Assembly: GCA_041687335.1 (NCBI GenBank)
Contig: JAWLCE010000021.1
Coordinates: 8,784 to 72,783 of the forward strand
DNA length: 64,000 bases
From: JAJFUE01 sp041687335
GTDB lineage: Bacteria; Sumerlaeota; Sumerlaeia; MVZB01
Direction of reading: 5' to 3'
A model generated the notes under the pieces. The model did no database searches and had not been told where the DNA came from. It saw only the letters and a program-made list of their open reading frames with translations. The translations under genes were made by a program, and so were the position numbers. Each line of letters starts with the position of its first letter. Within the stretch, counting starts at the first letter, position 1. Shown here one piece after another: positions 28,701 through 37,064 of the stretch.

Positions 28701-29960
28701 ATGACCCGACGGGAACATCTCGCCACGTTGCGCCGCGGCCTCATCCTGCTTGGCCTCGCCATCGCCCTGCTCTTGCCGGGGCGGGCTTTCACCGCCGACT
28801 CTGACGAGGGCGCCCGCTGGTACAAGGGAAATATCCACGCCCACTCCCTCTGGAGCGATGGCCGCGCATTTCCCGAAACCGTCGTCGATTGGTATAAGAG
28901 CCGCGGCTTCGACTTCTTCGCGCTCAGCGACCACAATATTCTCCAGGAGGGCGAGCGCTGGGTGCCGGTCGAGCCCAAGCGTCGCCGCGGCGTGCCCGAC
29001 CGCGAGACCTACGAAAGCTACAAGGCCCAGTTCGGATCCGACTGGATCGACGAGAAGACCAGCGGCTCGACCACCCTTGTTCGCCTCAAGACGCTCGAAG
29101 AATACCGGGGCCGCTACGAGGAACCGGGCAAGTTCCTCCTCATCCCGGCGATCGAAATCAACGGCCCCAAGCCGGCCGGCACCGACTACCGCGTCCATGT
29201 CAATGCCGTCAACGTCGCCGGCGTCATCCCCGGACCGGGGGATGGGAAGGATCAGGAAAGCCCCGGCGCCTGGCAGGCCAACGAGATGGGGCGCAGCATC
29301 GCCGCCCACGCCGCCGAACACAACATCCCGGTCCACGGCCACCTCAATCATCCGCTCTGGTCCTACCTGACCGCCGAGGATGTCAGCCGCATCACCACCC
29401 TGAACCGGATGGAAATCAACAACGACGACTCCGGCTCATCCGAGACGCTCCCGCGGACCGAGGCGCTCTGGGACACCGTCCTCGCCCACCGCATCGCGCA
29501 CGACATGCCGCTGATGCTCGTCACGGCCGTCGATGACGCGCACAATCACGTGGGTGATCTTCCCTTCAGCGCCGGGCATGGCTGGATCATGGTCCGGGCC
29601 CACGAGCTGACCGTCGAAGCGATCATCGGCGCGCTCGATGCCGGCGACTTCTACGCCACCCGCGGCCCGCTCTTCTCCACCATCGATTACGGCCGCGACC
29701 GGATGTCGCTTAAGATCGAGCCCCAGGAAGGCGTCACCTTCCGCACCGAGTTTATCGGCCAGCGCCCGGGTGGCGAGCCGGGCGAGGTCTTTGCCACCGT
29801 TGACGGCCTCAACCCGTCCTACAGCGTGACCGGCAACGAAATTTACCTGCGCGCCAAAGTCACCTCCAGCAAGGTGCGCAAAACCCCCGAAGGCAAACCC
29901 GCCTACCACGAGATGGCGTGGACGCAGCCCTACGAACCCTTGAAGGCGAAAGCGAACTGA
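28701..29960 (+). CDS. Exported PHP-type (CehA/McbA-like) metallohydrolase 1
   Basis: 419 residues with a signal peptide (LILLGLAIALLLPGRAFTA). The PHP-domain metal ligands are visible: NIHAHSLWSDG (HxH), FALSDHNIL, an EINGP glutamate, HGHLNHPLW and VDDAHNH. A C-terminal beta-rich region follows (NPSYSVTGNEIYLRAKVTSS). PHP domains hydrolyse phosphoesters with two or three metals; CehA/McbA relatives hydrolyse carbamates or esters, so the substrate is open. Start 28701 has GGAG 8 bp ahead. The gene sits between atpA and atpG with 3 bp before atpG, so it must be cotranscribed with the synthase. It is a paralogue of the gene at 31603. An exported hydrolase inside a cytoplasmic-enzyme operon is unexpected. 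Confidence 0.85.
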   Translation: MTRREHLATLRRGLILLGLAIALLLPGRAFTADSDEGARWYKGNIHAHSLWSDGRAFPETVVDWYKSRGFDFFALSDHNILQEGERWVPVEPKRRRGVPDRETYESYKAQFGSDWIDEKTSGSTTLVRLKTLEEYRGRYEEPGKFLLIPAIEINGPKPAGTDYRVHVNAVNVAGVIPGPGDGKDQESPGAWQANEMGRSIAAHAAEHNIPVHGHLNHPLWSYLTAEDVSRITTLNRMEINNDDSGSSETLPRTEALWDTVLAHRIAHDMPLMLVTAVDDAHNHVGDLPFSAGHGWIMVRAHELTVEAIIGALDAGDFYATRGPLFSTIDYGRDRMSLKIEPQEGVTFRTEFIGQRPGGEPGEVFATVDGLNPSYSVTGNEIYLRAKVTSSKVRKTPEGKPAYHEMAWTQPYEPLKAKAN

Positions 29961-29963
29961 TTT

Positions 29964-30857
29964 ATGGCCGTTGAATCGCTCAGGGTCCTGCGCCGGCGCG
30001 TGCGCTCGGTCAAGAACATCCGCCAGATCACGCGGGCGATGGAAATGGTCTCGGCCGCAAAGTTGCGCCGGGCCCAAGGCACGCTCGGGGCGGCCCGCCC
30101 CTACTCGGCCAAGCTGCAGGAGCTGCTGGCGCGCGTGGCTGGCAGCTCGATCGTCCAGAACCATCCGCTCTTCCAGCCCCGCCCCGGCAAGCGCCGCGTG
30201 CTGGTGCTGATGACCGCCGACCGTGGCCTGGCTGGCTCGTTCAACGTCAACCTGACCCGCCGCGCCGAGCAGCTCATGCGCGAGGAGCCCGACGCCCACT
30301 GGCGTCTGGTGACCGTCGGCCGGCGTGGACGCGACCACTTCGCCCGTCGCGGCCGCCCGATCGACCGCGAGCTGATCGGCCTGCGCGGCCAGGCCGACAG
30401 CGCCGAGGCCCATGCCCTTGCCCAATACCTGGCCGACCTGTTCCTGACCGGCGAGGTCGACTCGATCCACCTGCTCTATGCCCAGTTTATCTCCAGCGTG
30501 CTCAACCGGCCGACCGTCGCCCAGTTCCTGCCGCTGACCCCCGCCGCGCTCGGGCTCGAGCTGGCCGAGGGCGAGCCGCCCACCGGCGGCGACGTCGACT
30601 ACATCCTCGACCCCTCGGCCAAGGCCGTCTTCGATGAGTTGCTGCCGCGCTACCTCGCCTCGCGCATCTACATCACCATGGCCGAGCAGGCCACCAGCGA
30701 GCACAGTGCCCGCATGGTCGCGATGAACAACGCCACCAAGAACTGCCAGGAGCTGGAGACCCAGCTCACGCTGCGCCTCAACAAGGCGCGCCAGGCCTCC
30801 ATCACCAAGGAGCTGCTCGACATCGTCACCGGCGCCGAGGCGCTGCGCAAGGGGTAG
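29964..30857 (+). CDS. atpG: ATP synthase subunit gamma (F1)
   Basis: Central shaft of F1, 297 residues. The N-terminal helix RRRVRSVKNIRQITRAMEMV and the C-terminal helix SEHSARMVAMNNATKNCQEL form the antiparallel coiled coil in the hexamer; LMTADRGLAGSFNVNL is conserved in the Rossmann-like part. The only departure is context: PHP-type gene upstream, MNT/HEPN pair downstream. Confidence 0.95.
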   Translation: MAVESLRVLRRRVRSVKNIRQITRAMEMVSAAKLRRAQGTLGAARPYSAKLQELLARVAGSSIVQNHPLFQPRPGKRRVLVLMTADRGLAGSFNVNLTRRAEQLMREEPDAHWRLVTVGRRGRDHFARRGRPIDRELIGLRGQADSAEAHALAQYLADLFLTGEVDSIHLLYAQFISSVLNRPTVAQFLPLTPAALGLELAEGEPPTGGDVDYILDPSAKAVFDELLPRYLASRIYITMAEQATSEHSARMVAMNNATKNCQELETQLTLRLNKARQASITKELLDIVTGAEALRKG

Positions 30858-30870
30858 CAAGGGGTAGGCC

Positions 30871-31203
30871 ATGAAGCAAATGAACACTTCCAATCCGCTG
30901 ATTCGGGATTTACTGGACCGGCTGGTGGCCGAATACCAGCCCGAAAGGGTGATTTTGTTTGGCTCGTGGGCTACTGGCCGTGCTGACCAAGAGAGTGACA
31001 TCGACCTGCTGATCATCAAACGCACCGACGAGGCCTTTATCGATCGCTGGATGAGAGTGCGGAAGATTCTGACCGACCGCAACCGCCTGACGCCACTTGA
31101 TACCTGGGTCCTGACCCCCGAGGAGTTCGACCGCCGAATTAAGCGCCATGACCCATTGATCGAAGAAATTATGCTTTCGGGAATCGAACTGTATGCGGCC
31201 TGA
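30871..31203 (+). CDS. mntA: MNT-type nucleotidyltransferase (antitoxin of MNT/HEPN pair)
   Basis: 110 residues with the minimal nucleotidyltransferase core: ILFGSWATGRADQESDIDLL (GSxxxG and DxD) and a third acidic residue in LTPLDTWVL. In known HEPN/MNT toxin-antitoxin systems this protein adds AMP to the HEPN RNase and neutralises it. Here the DID catalytic pair is intact. The stop overlaps the HEPN start by 11 bp, the usual coupling. It begins 13 bp after atpG, within the interrupted atp operon. Confidence 0.85.
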   Translation: MKQMNTSNPLIRDLLDRLVAEYQPERVILFGSWATGRADQESDIDLLIIKRTDEAFIDRWMRVRKILTDRNRLTPLDTWVLTPEEFDRRIKRHDPLIEEIMLSGIELYAA

Positions 31204-31606
31204 GGATTCTTCACTGCCCGCCGACTGGCTACGCATCGCCGACAAGGACTTGCGGCGGGCGCGGCTGCTGATGGAGCATGAGGATGCTGACGGAGCGGGG
31301 TTTTATCTCCAGCAGGCGGTCGAGAAATATCTCAAGGCGTTGTTGCTGGCCAACGGTTGCAAGCTACGGCGCACGCATGATCTCGAAGCGTTGCTCAACG
31401 AGGCATTGCAGTTCGACGGCAGGCTCGAATCTCATCGCGACCTGTGCCTTGAATTATCAGCCTTTTATTTCGCCGAGCGCTACCCGCTCATGGCCGAAGA
31501 AGTCATTTCTCTGTCTGCTGTCCGGCGGGCAGAAGCGGGAGTGCTGCCGATGATCGACTTGATAAAAGTTAAACTGCAGGAGATGCAGGGGAGGCGGGAA
31601 ACGTGA
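31193..31606 (+). CDS. hepT: HEPN-domain protein (toxin of MNT/HEPN pair)
   Basis: 137-residue all-helical HEPN protein: ADWLRIADKDLRRARLLME, GAGFYLQQAVEKYLKALLLA, RRTHDLEALL and the C-terminal AERYPLMAEEVISL. The typical RX4-6H RNase motif is not obvious, although RRTHDL supplies an Arg and a His close together; activity as an RNase is therefore uncertain. It overlaps MNT by 11 bp and shares GTGA with the following PHP gene, so all three are translationally coupled. Toxin behaviour is inferred from family. Confidence 0.82.
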   Translation: MRPEDSSLPADWLRIADKDLRRARLLMEHEDADGAGFYLQQAVEKYLKALLLANGCKLRRTHDLEALLNEALQFDGRLESHRDLCLELSAFYFAERYPLMAEEVISLSAVRRAEAGVLPMIDLIKVKLQEMQGRRET

Positions 31607-32832
31607 AACCTCAACACGTATTGGTGTTGATCTCGATCATGCTGCTGGCGGCGATGGGGCGCTCCGCCGAGTCCGCCCAGGCCCCCGCCCGCTGGTTCAA
31701 GGGCAATCTGCACACCCACTCGCTCTGGAGCGACGGCGACCATTACCCCGACATGGTCGTCAAGTGGTACAAGGATCAGGGCTATGATTTTCTGTCGCTG
31801 ACCGACCACAACATCCTGCTGCGCGGCGAAAAATGGACCGAGGTCGACCGCGGCCGCAATGGCCGCCGCGCCTTCGAGGCCTACCGCGCCGCTTGGGAAC
31901 CCGGCTGGGTCGAGACCCGCGAGGTCGAGGGCAAGCTTCAGGCCCGGCTCAAGACCCTCCCCGAACTGCGCGCGCGTTTCGACGAGCCCGGCCGCTTCCT
32001 GCTGGTCGAGGGCGAGGAAGTTTCCAACTCGAACGGCGTCCATCTCAACGCGCTCAACCTGGTCGAGCTGATCGACCCGGCCAAGGCCGCCGACGCCCGC
32101 GGCAAACTCCAGCAGAACCTGGACGACATCGGGCGCCAGCGCTCCGCCGCCGGCCTGCCGATCGCCGCCATGGTCAATCATCCCAACTGGCGCTGGGGCA
32201 TCCGCGCCGAGGATATGATGGCGCTTGAGGGCAACTTCCTGCTCGAGCTCTCCAACGGCCACCCCGGTATCAAGAACCTCGGCGACGGGGAACACATTGG
32301 CGTCGAGCGCATGTGGGACCTGGTCCTGGCCTCACGCCTCGAGCGGGGGCTGGAGCCGATCTACGCCGCCGCCACCGACGACGCCCACAACTACCATGAT
32401 TTCGCCCCCGAGCGCGTCAACCCCGGCCGCGGCTGGGTGATGGTGCGTGCCGACCAACTCCAGTCCCATGCCATCATCGAGGCGCTCGAGGCGGGCGACT
32501 TTTATGCCTCCACCGGCGTCACGCTCGAGGATGTGAACTTCGATGGCCGCCGGCTCAACGTGCGGGTGGCGGCCGAGCCCCAGGTCAACTACCGCATCGT
32601 CTTCATCGGCACCCGGCGCGGCTACGACTCGACCCCCGACGGCTTCGGTTATCCTGCCGGCGTCGGCACTGTACTGGCCGAGGCTCAGGGTCCCGAGGCC
32701 AGCTACCAGCTGACCGGCGACGAACTCTACGTGCGCGCCCGCATCGAGTCCGACAAGCCCCGGCAAAACCCCGCCGTCACCGAGGAGGCCCTCCAGTGGG
32801 CCTGGACCCAACCGGTACGGCCGGGCAACTGA
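31603..32832 (+). CDS. Exported PHP-type (CehA/McbA-like) metallohydrolase 2
   Basis: 409 residues starting at GTG 31603 (overlapping the HEPN stop as GTGA), with a signal peptide (VLVLISIMLLAAMGRSAES). PHP ligands: NLHTHSLWSDG, LSLTDHNIL, a GEEV glutamate, MVNHPNWRW and ATDDAHNYHD. The C-terminal domain (EASYQLTGDELYVRARIESD) parallels that of the copy at 28701; the two proteins align throughout and clearly come from one duplication, though they are diverged. atpG now lies between the copies. Substrate unknown; CehA-type ester/carbamate or phosphoester hydrolysis outside the cytoplasm is the family expectation. Confidence 0.85.
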   Translation: MKPQHVLVLISIMLLAAMGRSAESAQAPARWFKGNLHTHSLWSDGDHYPDMVVKWYKDQGYDFLSLTDHNILLRGEKWTEVDRGRNGRRAFEAYRAAWEPGWVETREVEGKLQARLKTLPELRARFDEPGRFLLVEGEEVSNSNGVHLNALNLVELIDPAKAADARGKLQQNLDDIGRQRSAAGLPIAAMVNHPNWRWGIRAEDMMALEGNFLLELSNGHPGIKNLGDGEHIGVERMWDLVLASRLERGLEPIYAAATDDAHNYHDFAPERVNPGRGWVMVRADQLQSHAIIEALEAGDFYASTGVTLEDVNFDGRRLNVRVAAEPQVNYRIVFIGTRRGYDSTPDGFGYPAGVGTVLAEAQGPEASYQLTGDELYVRARIESDKPRQNPAVTEEALQWAWTQPVRPGN

Positions 32833-32840
32833 TTTGATTC

Positions 32841-33312
32841 TTGTCGCAAAGGGCGCCAAGGACCTGCAAAGGTGCAAAGATGAGGGAACCCGGCCAACGA
32901 GTGAACACCCTGTCACATCTGGTGATTGGCGCGGCGATCGAGGTGCATCGGGAGCTGGGGCCGGGACGGGAGGAGAAGGTATATGAGAATGCGATGGAAC
33001 ATGAATTCCGAATAAGGAACATCCCGTATGAGCGCCAGCCCCAGATCGACATATTTTACAAGGGCACTTTCGTGGGCAAGGAAAGACTCGACTTCTGGAT
33101 CGAGCGGGCGCTGGTGGTGGAGTTGAAGGCTGTGGAAAAGATCATCGACCTGCATATGGCCCAAGTGCGGTCCTATCTGGCGACGACGGAAAATGACCTT
33201 GGATTGCTCCTGAATTTTAACGTCGGCTGGATGAAGGATGGCATTCATCGAATCGTCCTGACTCGCTGAAGCCCTTTGCGTTCTTTGCTCAAATTTGCGC
33301 CCTTTGCGACAA
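32841..33312. mobile_element. Compact inverted-repeat element carrying a GxxExxY gene
   Basis: Left arm 32841-32879 and right arm 33274-33312 are 39-bp inverted copies. They are identical over the outer 16 bases (TTGTCGCAAAGGGCGC) and keep further GCAAAG blocks inside. Everything between is the GxxExxY gene: its ATG immediately follows the left arm, and its stop is 4 bp before the right arm. The arm even supplies the ribosome-binding site (AAAGGTG). The 472-bp unit sits between PHP gene 2 and atpD. Mobility is inferred; no target duplication is obvious. Confidence 0.65.
32880..33269 (+). CDS. GxxExxY protein (PD-(D/E)XK nuclease-fold family)
   Basis: 129 residues. The signature LGPGREEKVYENAM contains the GxxExxY motif, and the nuclease-fold residues appear intact in KERLDFWIERALVVELKAVE (Asp, then Glu-x-Lys). 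The end, DLGLLLNFNVGWMKDGIHRI, is typical of the family. Biochemical function is not established; the fold suggests an endonuclease. The gene is framed directly by inverted CGCAAAG-type repeats, copies of which occur elsewhere in the window without a gene between them. Codon use is less GC-biased than its atp neighbours. Confidence 0.85.
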   Translation: MREPGQRVNTLSHLVIGAAIEVHRELGPGREEKVYENAMEHEFRIRNIPYERQPQIDIFYKGTFVGKERLDFWIERALVVELKAVEKIIDLHMAQVRSYLATTENDLGLLLNFNVGWMKDGIHRIVLTR

Positions 33313-33350
33313 AAAGAAATTGACACACACGAACCATGAGAGGCAAGCCC

Positions 33351-34772
<1,422 letters not shown>

Positions 34773-34774
34773 CC

Positions 34775-35035
34775 ATGGCGGCCATGTTCCAGCTGCAAGT
34801 CTTCACCCGCGAGCGCATGGTGCTCGACGAGCAGGTCAGCTCGATCATCGTCCCGGCGCTCACCGGCTACCTGGGCGTCATGGCGCGCCACGCCCCGCTC
34901 ATCGCGGTGCTCGGCGAGGGCCGGCTGACCATCAAGCACGATAGCCTGGCCGAACGCACCTTCCAGCTGGCGGGCGGCTTCCTTGAGGTTCGTGACAACG
35001 TTGCCACGATTCTCGCCGACCAGCTGACCGAGTGA
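34775..35035 (+). CDS. atpC: ATP synthase subunit epsilon, short form lacking the C-terminal helices
   Basis: 86 residues comprising only the N-terminal beta-sandwich (FQLQVFTRERMVLDEQVSSI, TGYLGVMARHAPLIAVLGEG, FQLAGGFLEVRDNVATILAD). The usual ~50-residue two-helix C-terminal domain, which inhibits rotation in many bacteria, is absent: the stop follows LTE directly. The downstream DNA goes straight to a terminator, so this is not an assembly cut. A synthase without epsilon autoinhibition is predicted. Confidence 0.92.
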   Translation: MAAMFQLQVFTRERMVLDEQVSSIIVPALTGYLGVMARHAPLIAVLGEGRLTIKHDSLAERTFQLAGGFLEVRDNVATILADQLTE

Positions 35036-35070
35036 CCCGCCCGCGGCCCCGCCCCCCCTCGACCCATGAA

Positions 35071-35099
35071 AAAAGCCGCCTCCAAAAGGGGCGGCTTTT
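35071..35099. terminator. Intrinsic terminator ending the atp operon (bidirectional)
   Basis: Arms AAAAGCCGCC (35071-35080) and GGCGGCTTTT (35090-35099) around a 9-nt loop, with A- and T-runs on both sides. It lies between the convergent atpC and subtilase genes. Confidence 0.9.
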
Positions 35100-35126
35100 C
35101 TTCGCCTGCGGAGCCTGGCCACCGTC

Positions 35127-36368
35127 TCACTGATACAGCTGCCAGCTCCCGGCGCTGTTGACGTGAGTCAGCAGCTTGTGGATGTCGAGCAACCCGCCGC
35201 CCAGCTGGCGGCTCAGCAGCGGATCAGTCCAGCGCGAGCGCCGGATCAGCTCCAGGCGCGCCGCCGGCGGCCGCATGTCCGGCCTCCGCGCCATCAGCAG
35301 CGCCGCCGCCCCACTCACCATCGGGGCCGCATACGATGTGCCCGTCCCCGAATTGTAGCCGCCGCCGATGGTGGTCGAGTAGATCAGCGAGCCCGGCGCC
35401 ACCAGGTCCACCCGCTCGCCGAAATTGGAACCGGCCCACATCTCGCCATTGCTGCCCACCGCTCCCACCGCCACCAGGTTATCCAGCTCCAGCGCCGCCG
35501 GATACGCCGGCACCAGGTCGATGTTGCGCCCATTGTTGCCGGCCGCGCAGACCACCAGAATCCCCCGCTGGCCCGCCGCCACGATCGCATCATTCAGCGG
35601 CTGAGAAAAACTATCGTCGGCAAAACTGGCATTGATCACCCGCACCCCGTCCACGCCCAGCGCATAGTCGAAGGCCGCGATGATGGCGCTCATGGTGGTG
35701 GTGGTCGACTCGAAGCTGCGCAGCGGCAGCAGCTTGACATCCCAGCAGATGCCCGCCACGCCGGCCCCATTCATCCCGCGCGCCCCGATAATGCCCGCCA
35801 CCCGCGTGCCGTGGCCCAGCGTGTCGCCGATGTCGGCATTGTCGGAAACGGTATTCCAGCCGTGCAGGTCGTCTTCATAGCCGTTGCCGTCATCATCCAC
35901 GTCGGCAACGCCGTTGGCCTCGGCCGTGTTGACCCACAAATTAGGCGCCAGATCGGGATGATTCACCTGAATTCCACTGTCGATCACCGCAACCACCACC
36001 TGCGCGGCGCTGGTGATCACGTCCCAAGCCGGCGACAGGCGAATGTCGGCGTTGCCGTTATACGGATAAAGGTGGGTCATGTTGGCGATCAGCGGGTCGT
36101 TGGGCACCGCGGCCAAGTGCACGATCGAGTCGGGCACCACGTCCAGCCCGTCGGCGGCTTCAGCCAGTCGCGCCCGCGTGCCCGGCGTCTCTCGCACATA
36201 TACCCAGGGCAGATTCCGATAGGCCCGCTCATTGCGCGGCGTCAGCTCCTTGAGCTGCTGGCGGCCGCGGGCGCTGTCCGCCCGCACGAAAAACCCCTGC
36301 TGGGCCTGCGCACCCATGCTCGCCGCCGTCAGGGTCAAGACCCAAATAATGAACAGCCCTGCGCGCAA
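35127..36368 (-). CDS. Secreted subtilisin-like serine protease (S8)
   Basis: 413 residues with a signal peptide (LFIIWVLTLTAASMGAQAQ). A propeptide-like region spans ~30-115. The catalytic triad is D130 (VVAVIDSGIQVNHPDL), H186 (GHGTRVAGIIGA) and S345 (GTGTSYAAPMVSGAAALL), with oxyanion Asn in CAAGNNG. An acidic DVDDDGNGYEDDLHGWN segment probably binds calcium. The end LGGGLLDIHKLL is typical for S8 enzymes. No C-terminal sorting domain is present, so the protease is likely free in the periplasm or outside the cell. Confidence 0.95.
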   Translation of the reverse strand: MRAGLFIIWVLTLTAASMGAQAQQGFFVRADSARGRQQLKELTPRNERAYRNLPWVYVRETPGTRARLAEAADGLDVVPDSIVHLAAVPNDPLIANMTHLYPYNGNADIRLSPAWDVITSAAQVVVAVIDSGIQVNHPDLAPNLWVNTAEANGVADVDDDGNGYEDDLHGWNTVSDNADIGDTLGHGTRVAGIIGARGMNGAGVAGICWDVKLLPLRSFESTTTTMSAIIAAFDYALGVDGVRVINASFADDSFSQPLNDAIVAAGQRGILVVCAAGNNGRNIDLVPAYPAALELDNLVAVGAVGSNGEMWAGSNFGERVDLVAPGSLIYSTTIGGGYNSGTGTSYAAPMVSGAAALLMARRPDMRPPAARLELIRRSRWTDPLLSRQLGGGLLDIHKLLTHVNSAGSWQLYQ

Positions 36369-36464
36369 AACCAGCCTGCCTCCCCCGATGGCATGGAACC
36401 ATCGCCGTCCTAAGTGTATGCTGTCCCGCGTTCATCGTCAATCTCGTGTTGAATGCCAAAAGGG

Positions 36465-36494
36465 TTGCATCGCCCCGGCCGCCTGACGTATAAA
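36465..36494 (+). promoter_or_regulatory. Promoter for tRNA-Ser
   Basis: TTGCAT (36465-36470), an 18-bp spacer and TATAAA (36489-36494), about 50 bp upstream of the tRNA. Confidence 0.55.
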
Positions 36495-36545
36495 GATGTC
36501 TTGCGTTCGGGGATGTGGCCATGCCGCCATGCCCGGGCTCAACCC

Positions 36546-36637
36546 GGAGAGGTGTCCGAGTGGTTGAAGGAGCTCGCCTCGAAAGCGAGTGAGGGCATTG
36601 CGTCCCTCCGTGGGTTCGAATCCCACCCTCTCCGCCA
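36546..36637 (+). tRNA. serX: tRNA-Ser(CGA)
   Basis: Acceptor stem GGAGAGG pairs with CCTCTCC; discriminator G and an encoded CCA follow. The anticodon stem CTCGC/GCGAG holds loop CTCGAAA with anticodon CGA (reads UCG). The long variable arm (GAGGGCATTGCGTCCCTC) is the class II feature of serine tRNAs. The T-arm GTGGGTTCGAATCCCAC is canonical. Confidence 0.96.
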
Positions 36638-36679
36638 CTGTCCCCAGGCCCGATGGTTGAAAAAATCCTGTCGTCGCCC

Positions 36680-36709
36680 TTGACAGTGGTCCGCTCGATT
36701 GATTATAAG
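36680..36709 (+). promoter_or_regulatory. Promoter for tRNA-Gly
   Basis: Perfect TTGACA (36680-36685), an 18-bp spacer and TATAAG (36704-36709). The predicted start is ~36716, about 37 bp before the tRNA. Confidence 0.7.
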
Positions 36710-36752
36710 ATGGTTTCGGAGCTTGGCTTGGCAACGCAAGGGGCTCCAAAGG

Positions 36753-36828
36753 GCGGGAATAGCTCAGTTGGTAGAGCGCCACCTTGCCAAGGTGGATGTC
36801 GCCGGTTCGAGTCCGGTTTCCCGCTCCA
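36753..36828 (+). tRNA. glyT: tRNA-Gly(GCC)
   Basis: Acceptor GCGGGAA pairs with TTCCCGC, followed by discriminator T and encoded CCA. The anticodon arm CCACC-TTGCCAA-GGTGG gives anticodon GCC. D-arm AGCTCAGTTGGTAGAGC and T-arm CCGGTTCGAGTCCGG are canonical. Confidence 0.97.
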
Positions 36829-36860
36829 TTAAGTTCAGCAAAATCAGCAAACCGCATCGC

Positions 36861-36895
36861 AGCCGCCGGGTCCTCCCCGGCGGCTTCACTTTTTG
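36861..36895 (+). terminator. Intrinsic terminator after tRNA-Gly
   Basis: Stem AGCCGCCGGG (36861-36870) / CCCGGCGGCT (36876-36885) with a 5-nt loop, followed by TCACTTTTTG. Confidence 0.85.
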
Positions 36896-37052
36896 GGTGT
36901 CGGCTGGATGTCAGTAGAATCGGGTTTGGGGAAGGGGGGTGCAGTTTGCAGCCCCCGGGCTGATTGAAAAGCCCCGCTTCACCTGGCACCCGTGAGGTCG
37001 AAACCACCCTCCATATATATAAAATCCCGCCTCGAACAGGTCAAAATCGAGG

Positions 37053-37058
37053 TATAAT
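37053..37058 (+). promoter_or_regulatory. Perfect TATAAT -10 box adjoining the kinase start codon
   Basis: TATAAT ends 6 bp before the ATG at 37065, which places the predicted transcription start on the A of the start codon. No Shine-Dalgarno fits between them. The -35 is not evident. This is the geometry of a leaderless transcript. Confidence 0.5.
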
Positions 37059-37064
37059 TTTGGT

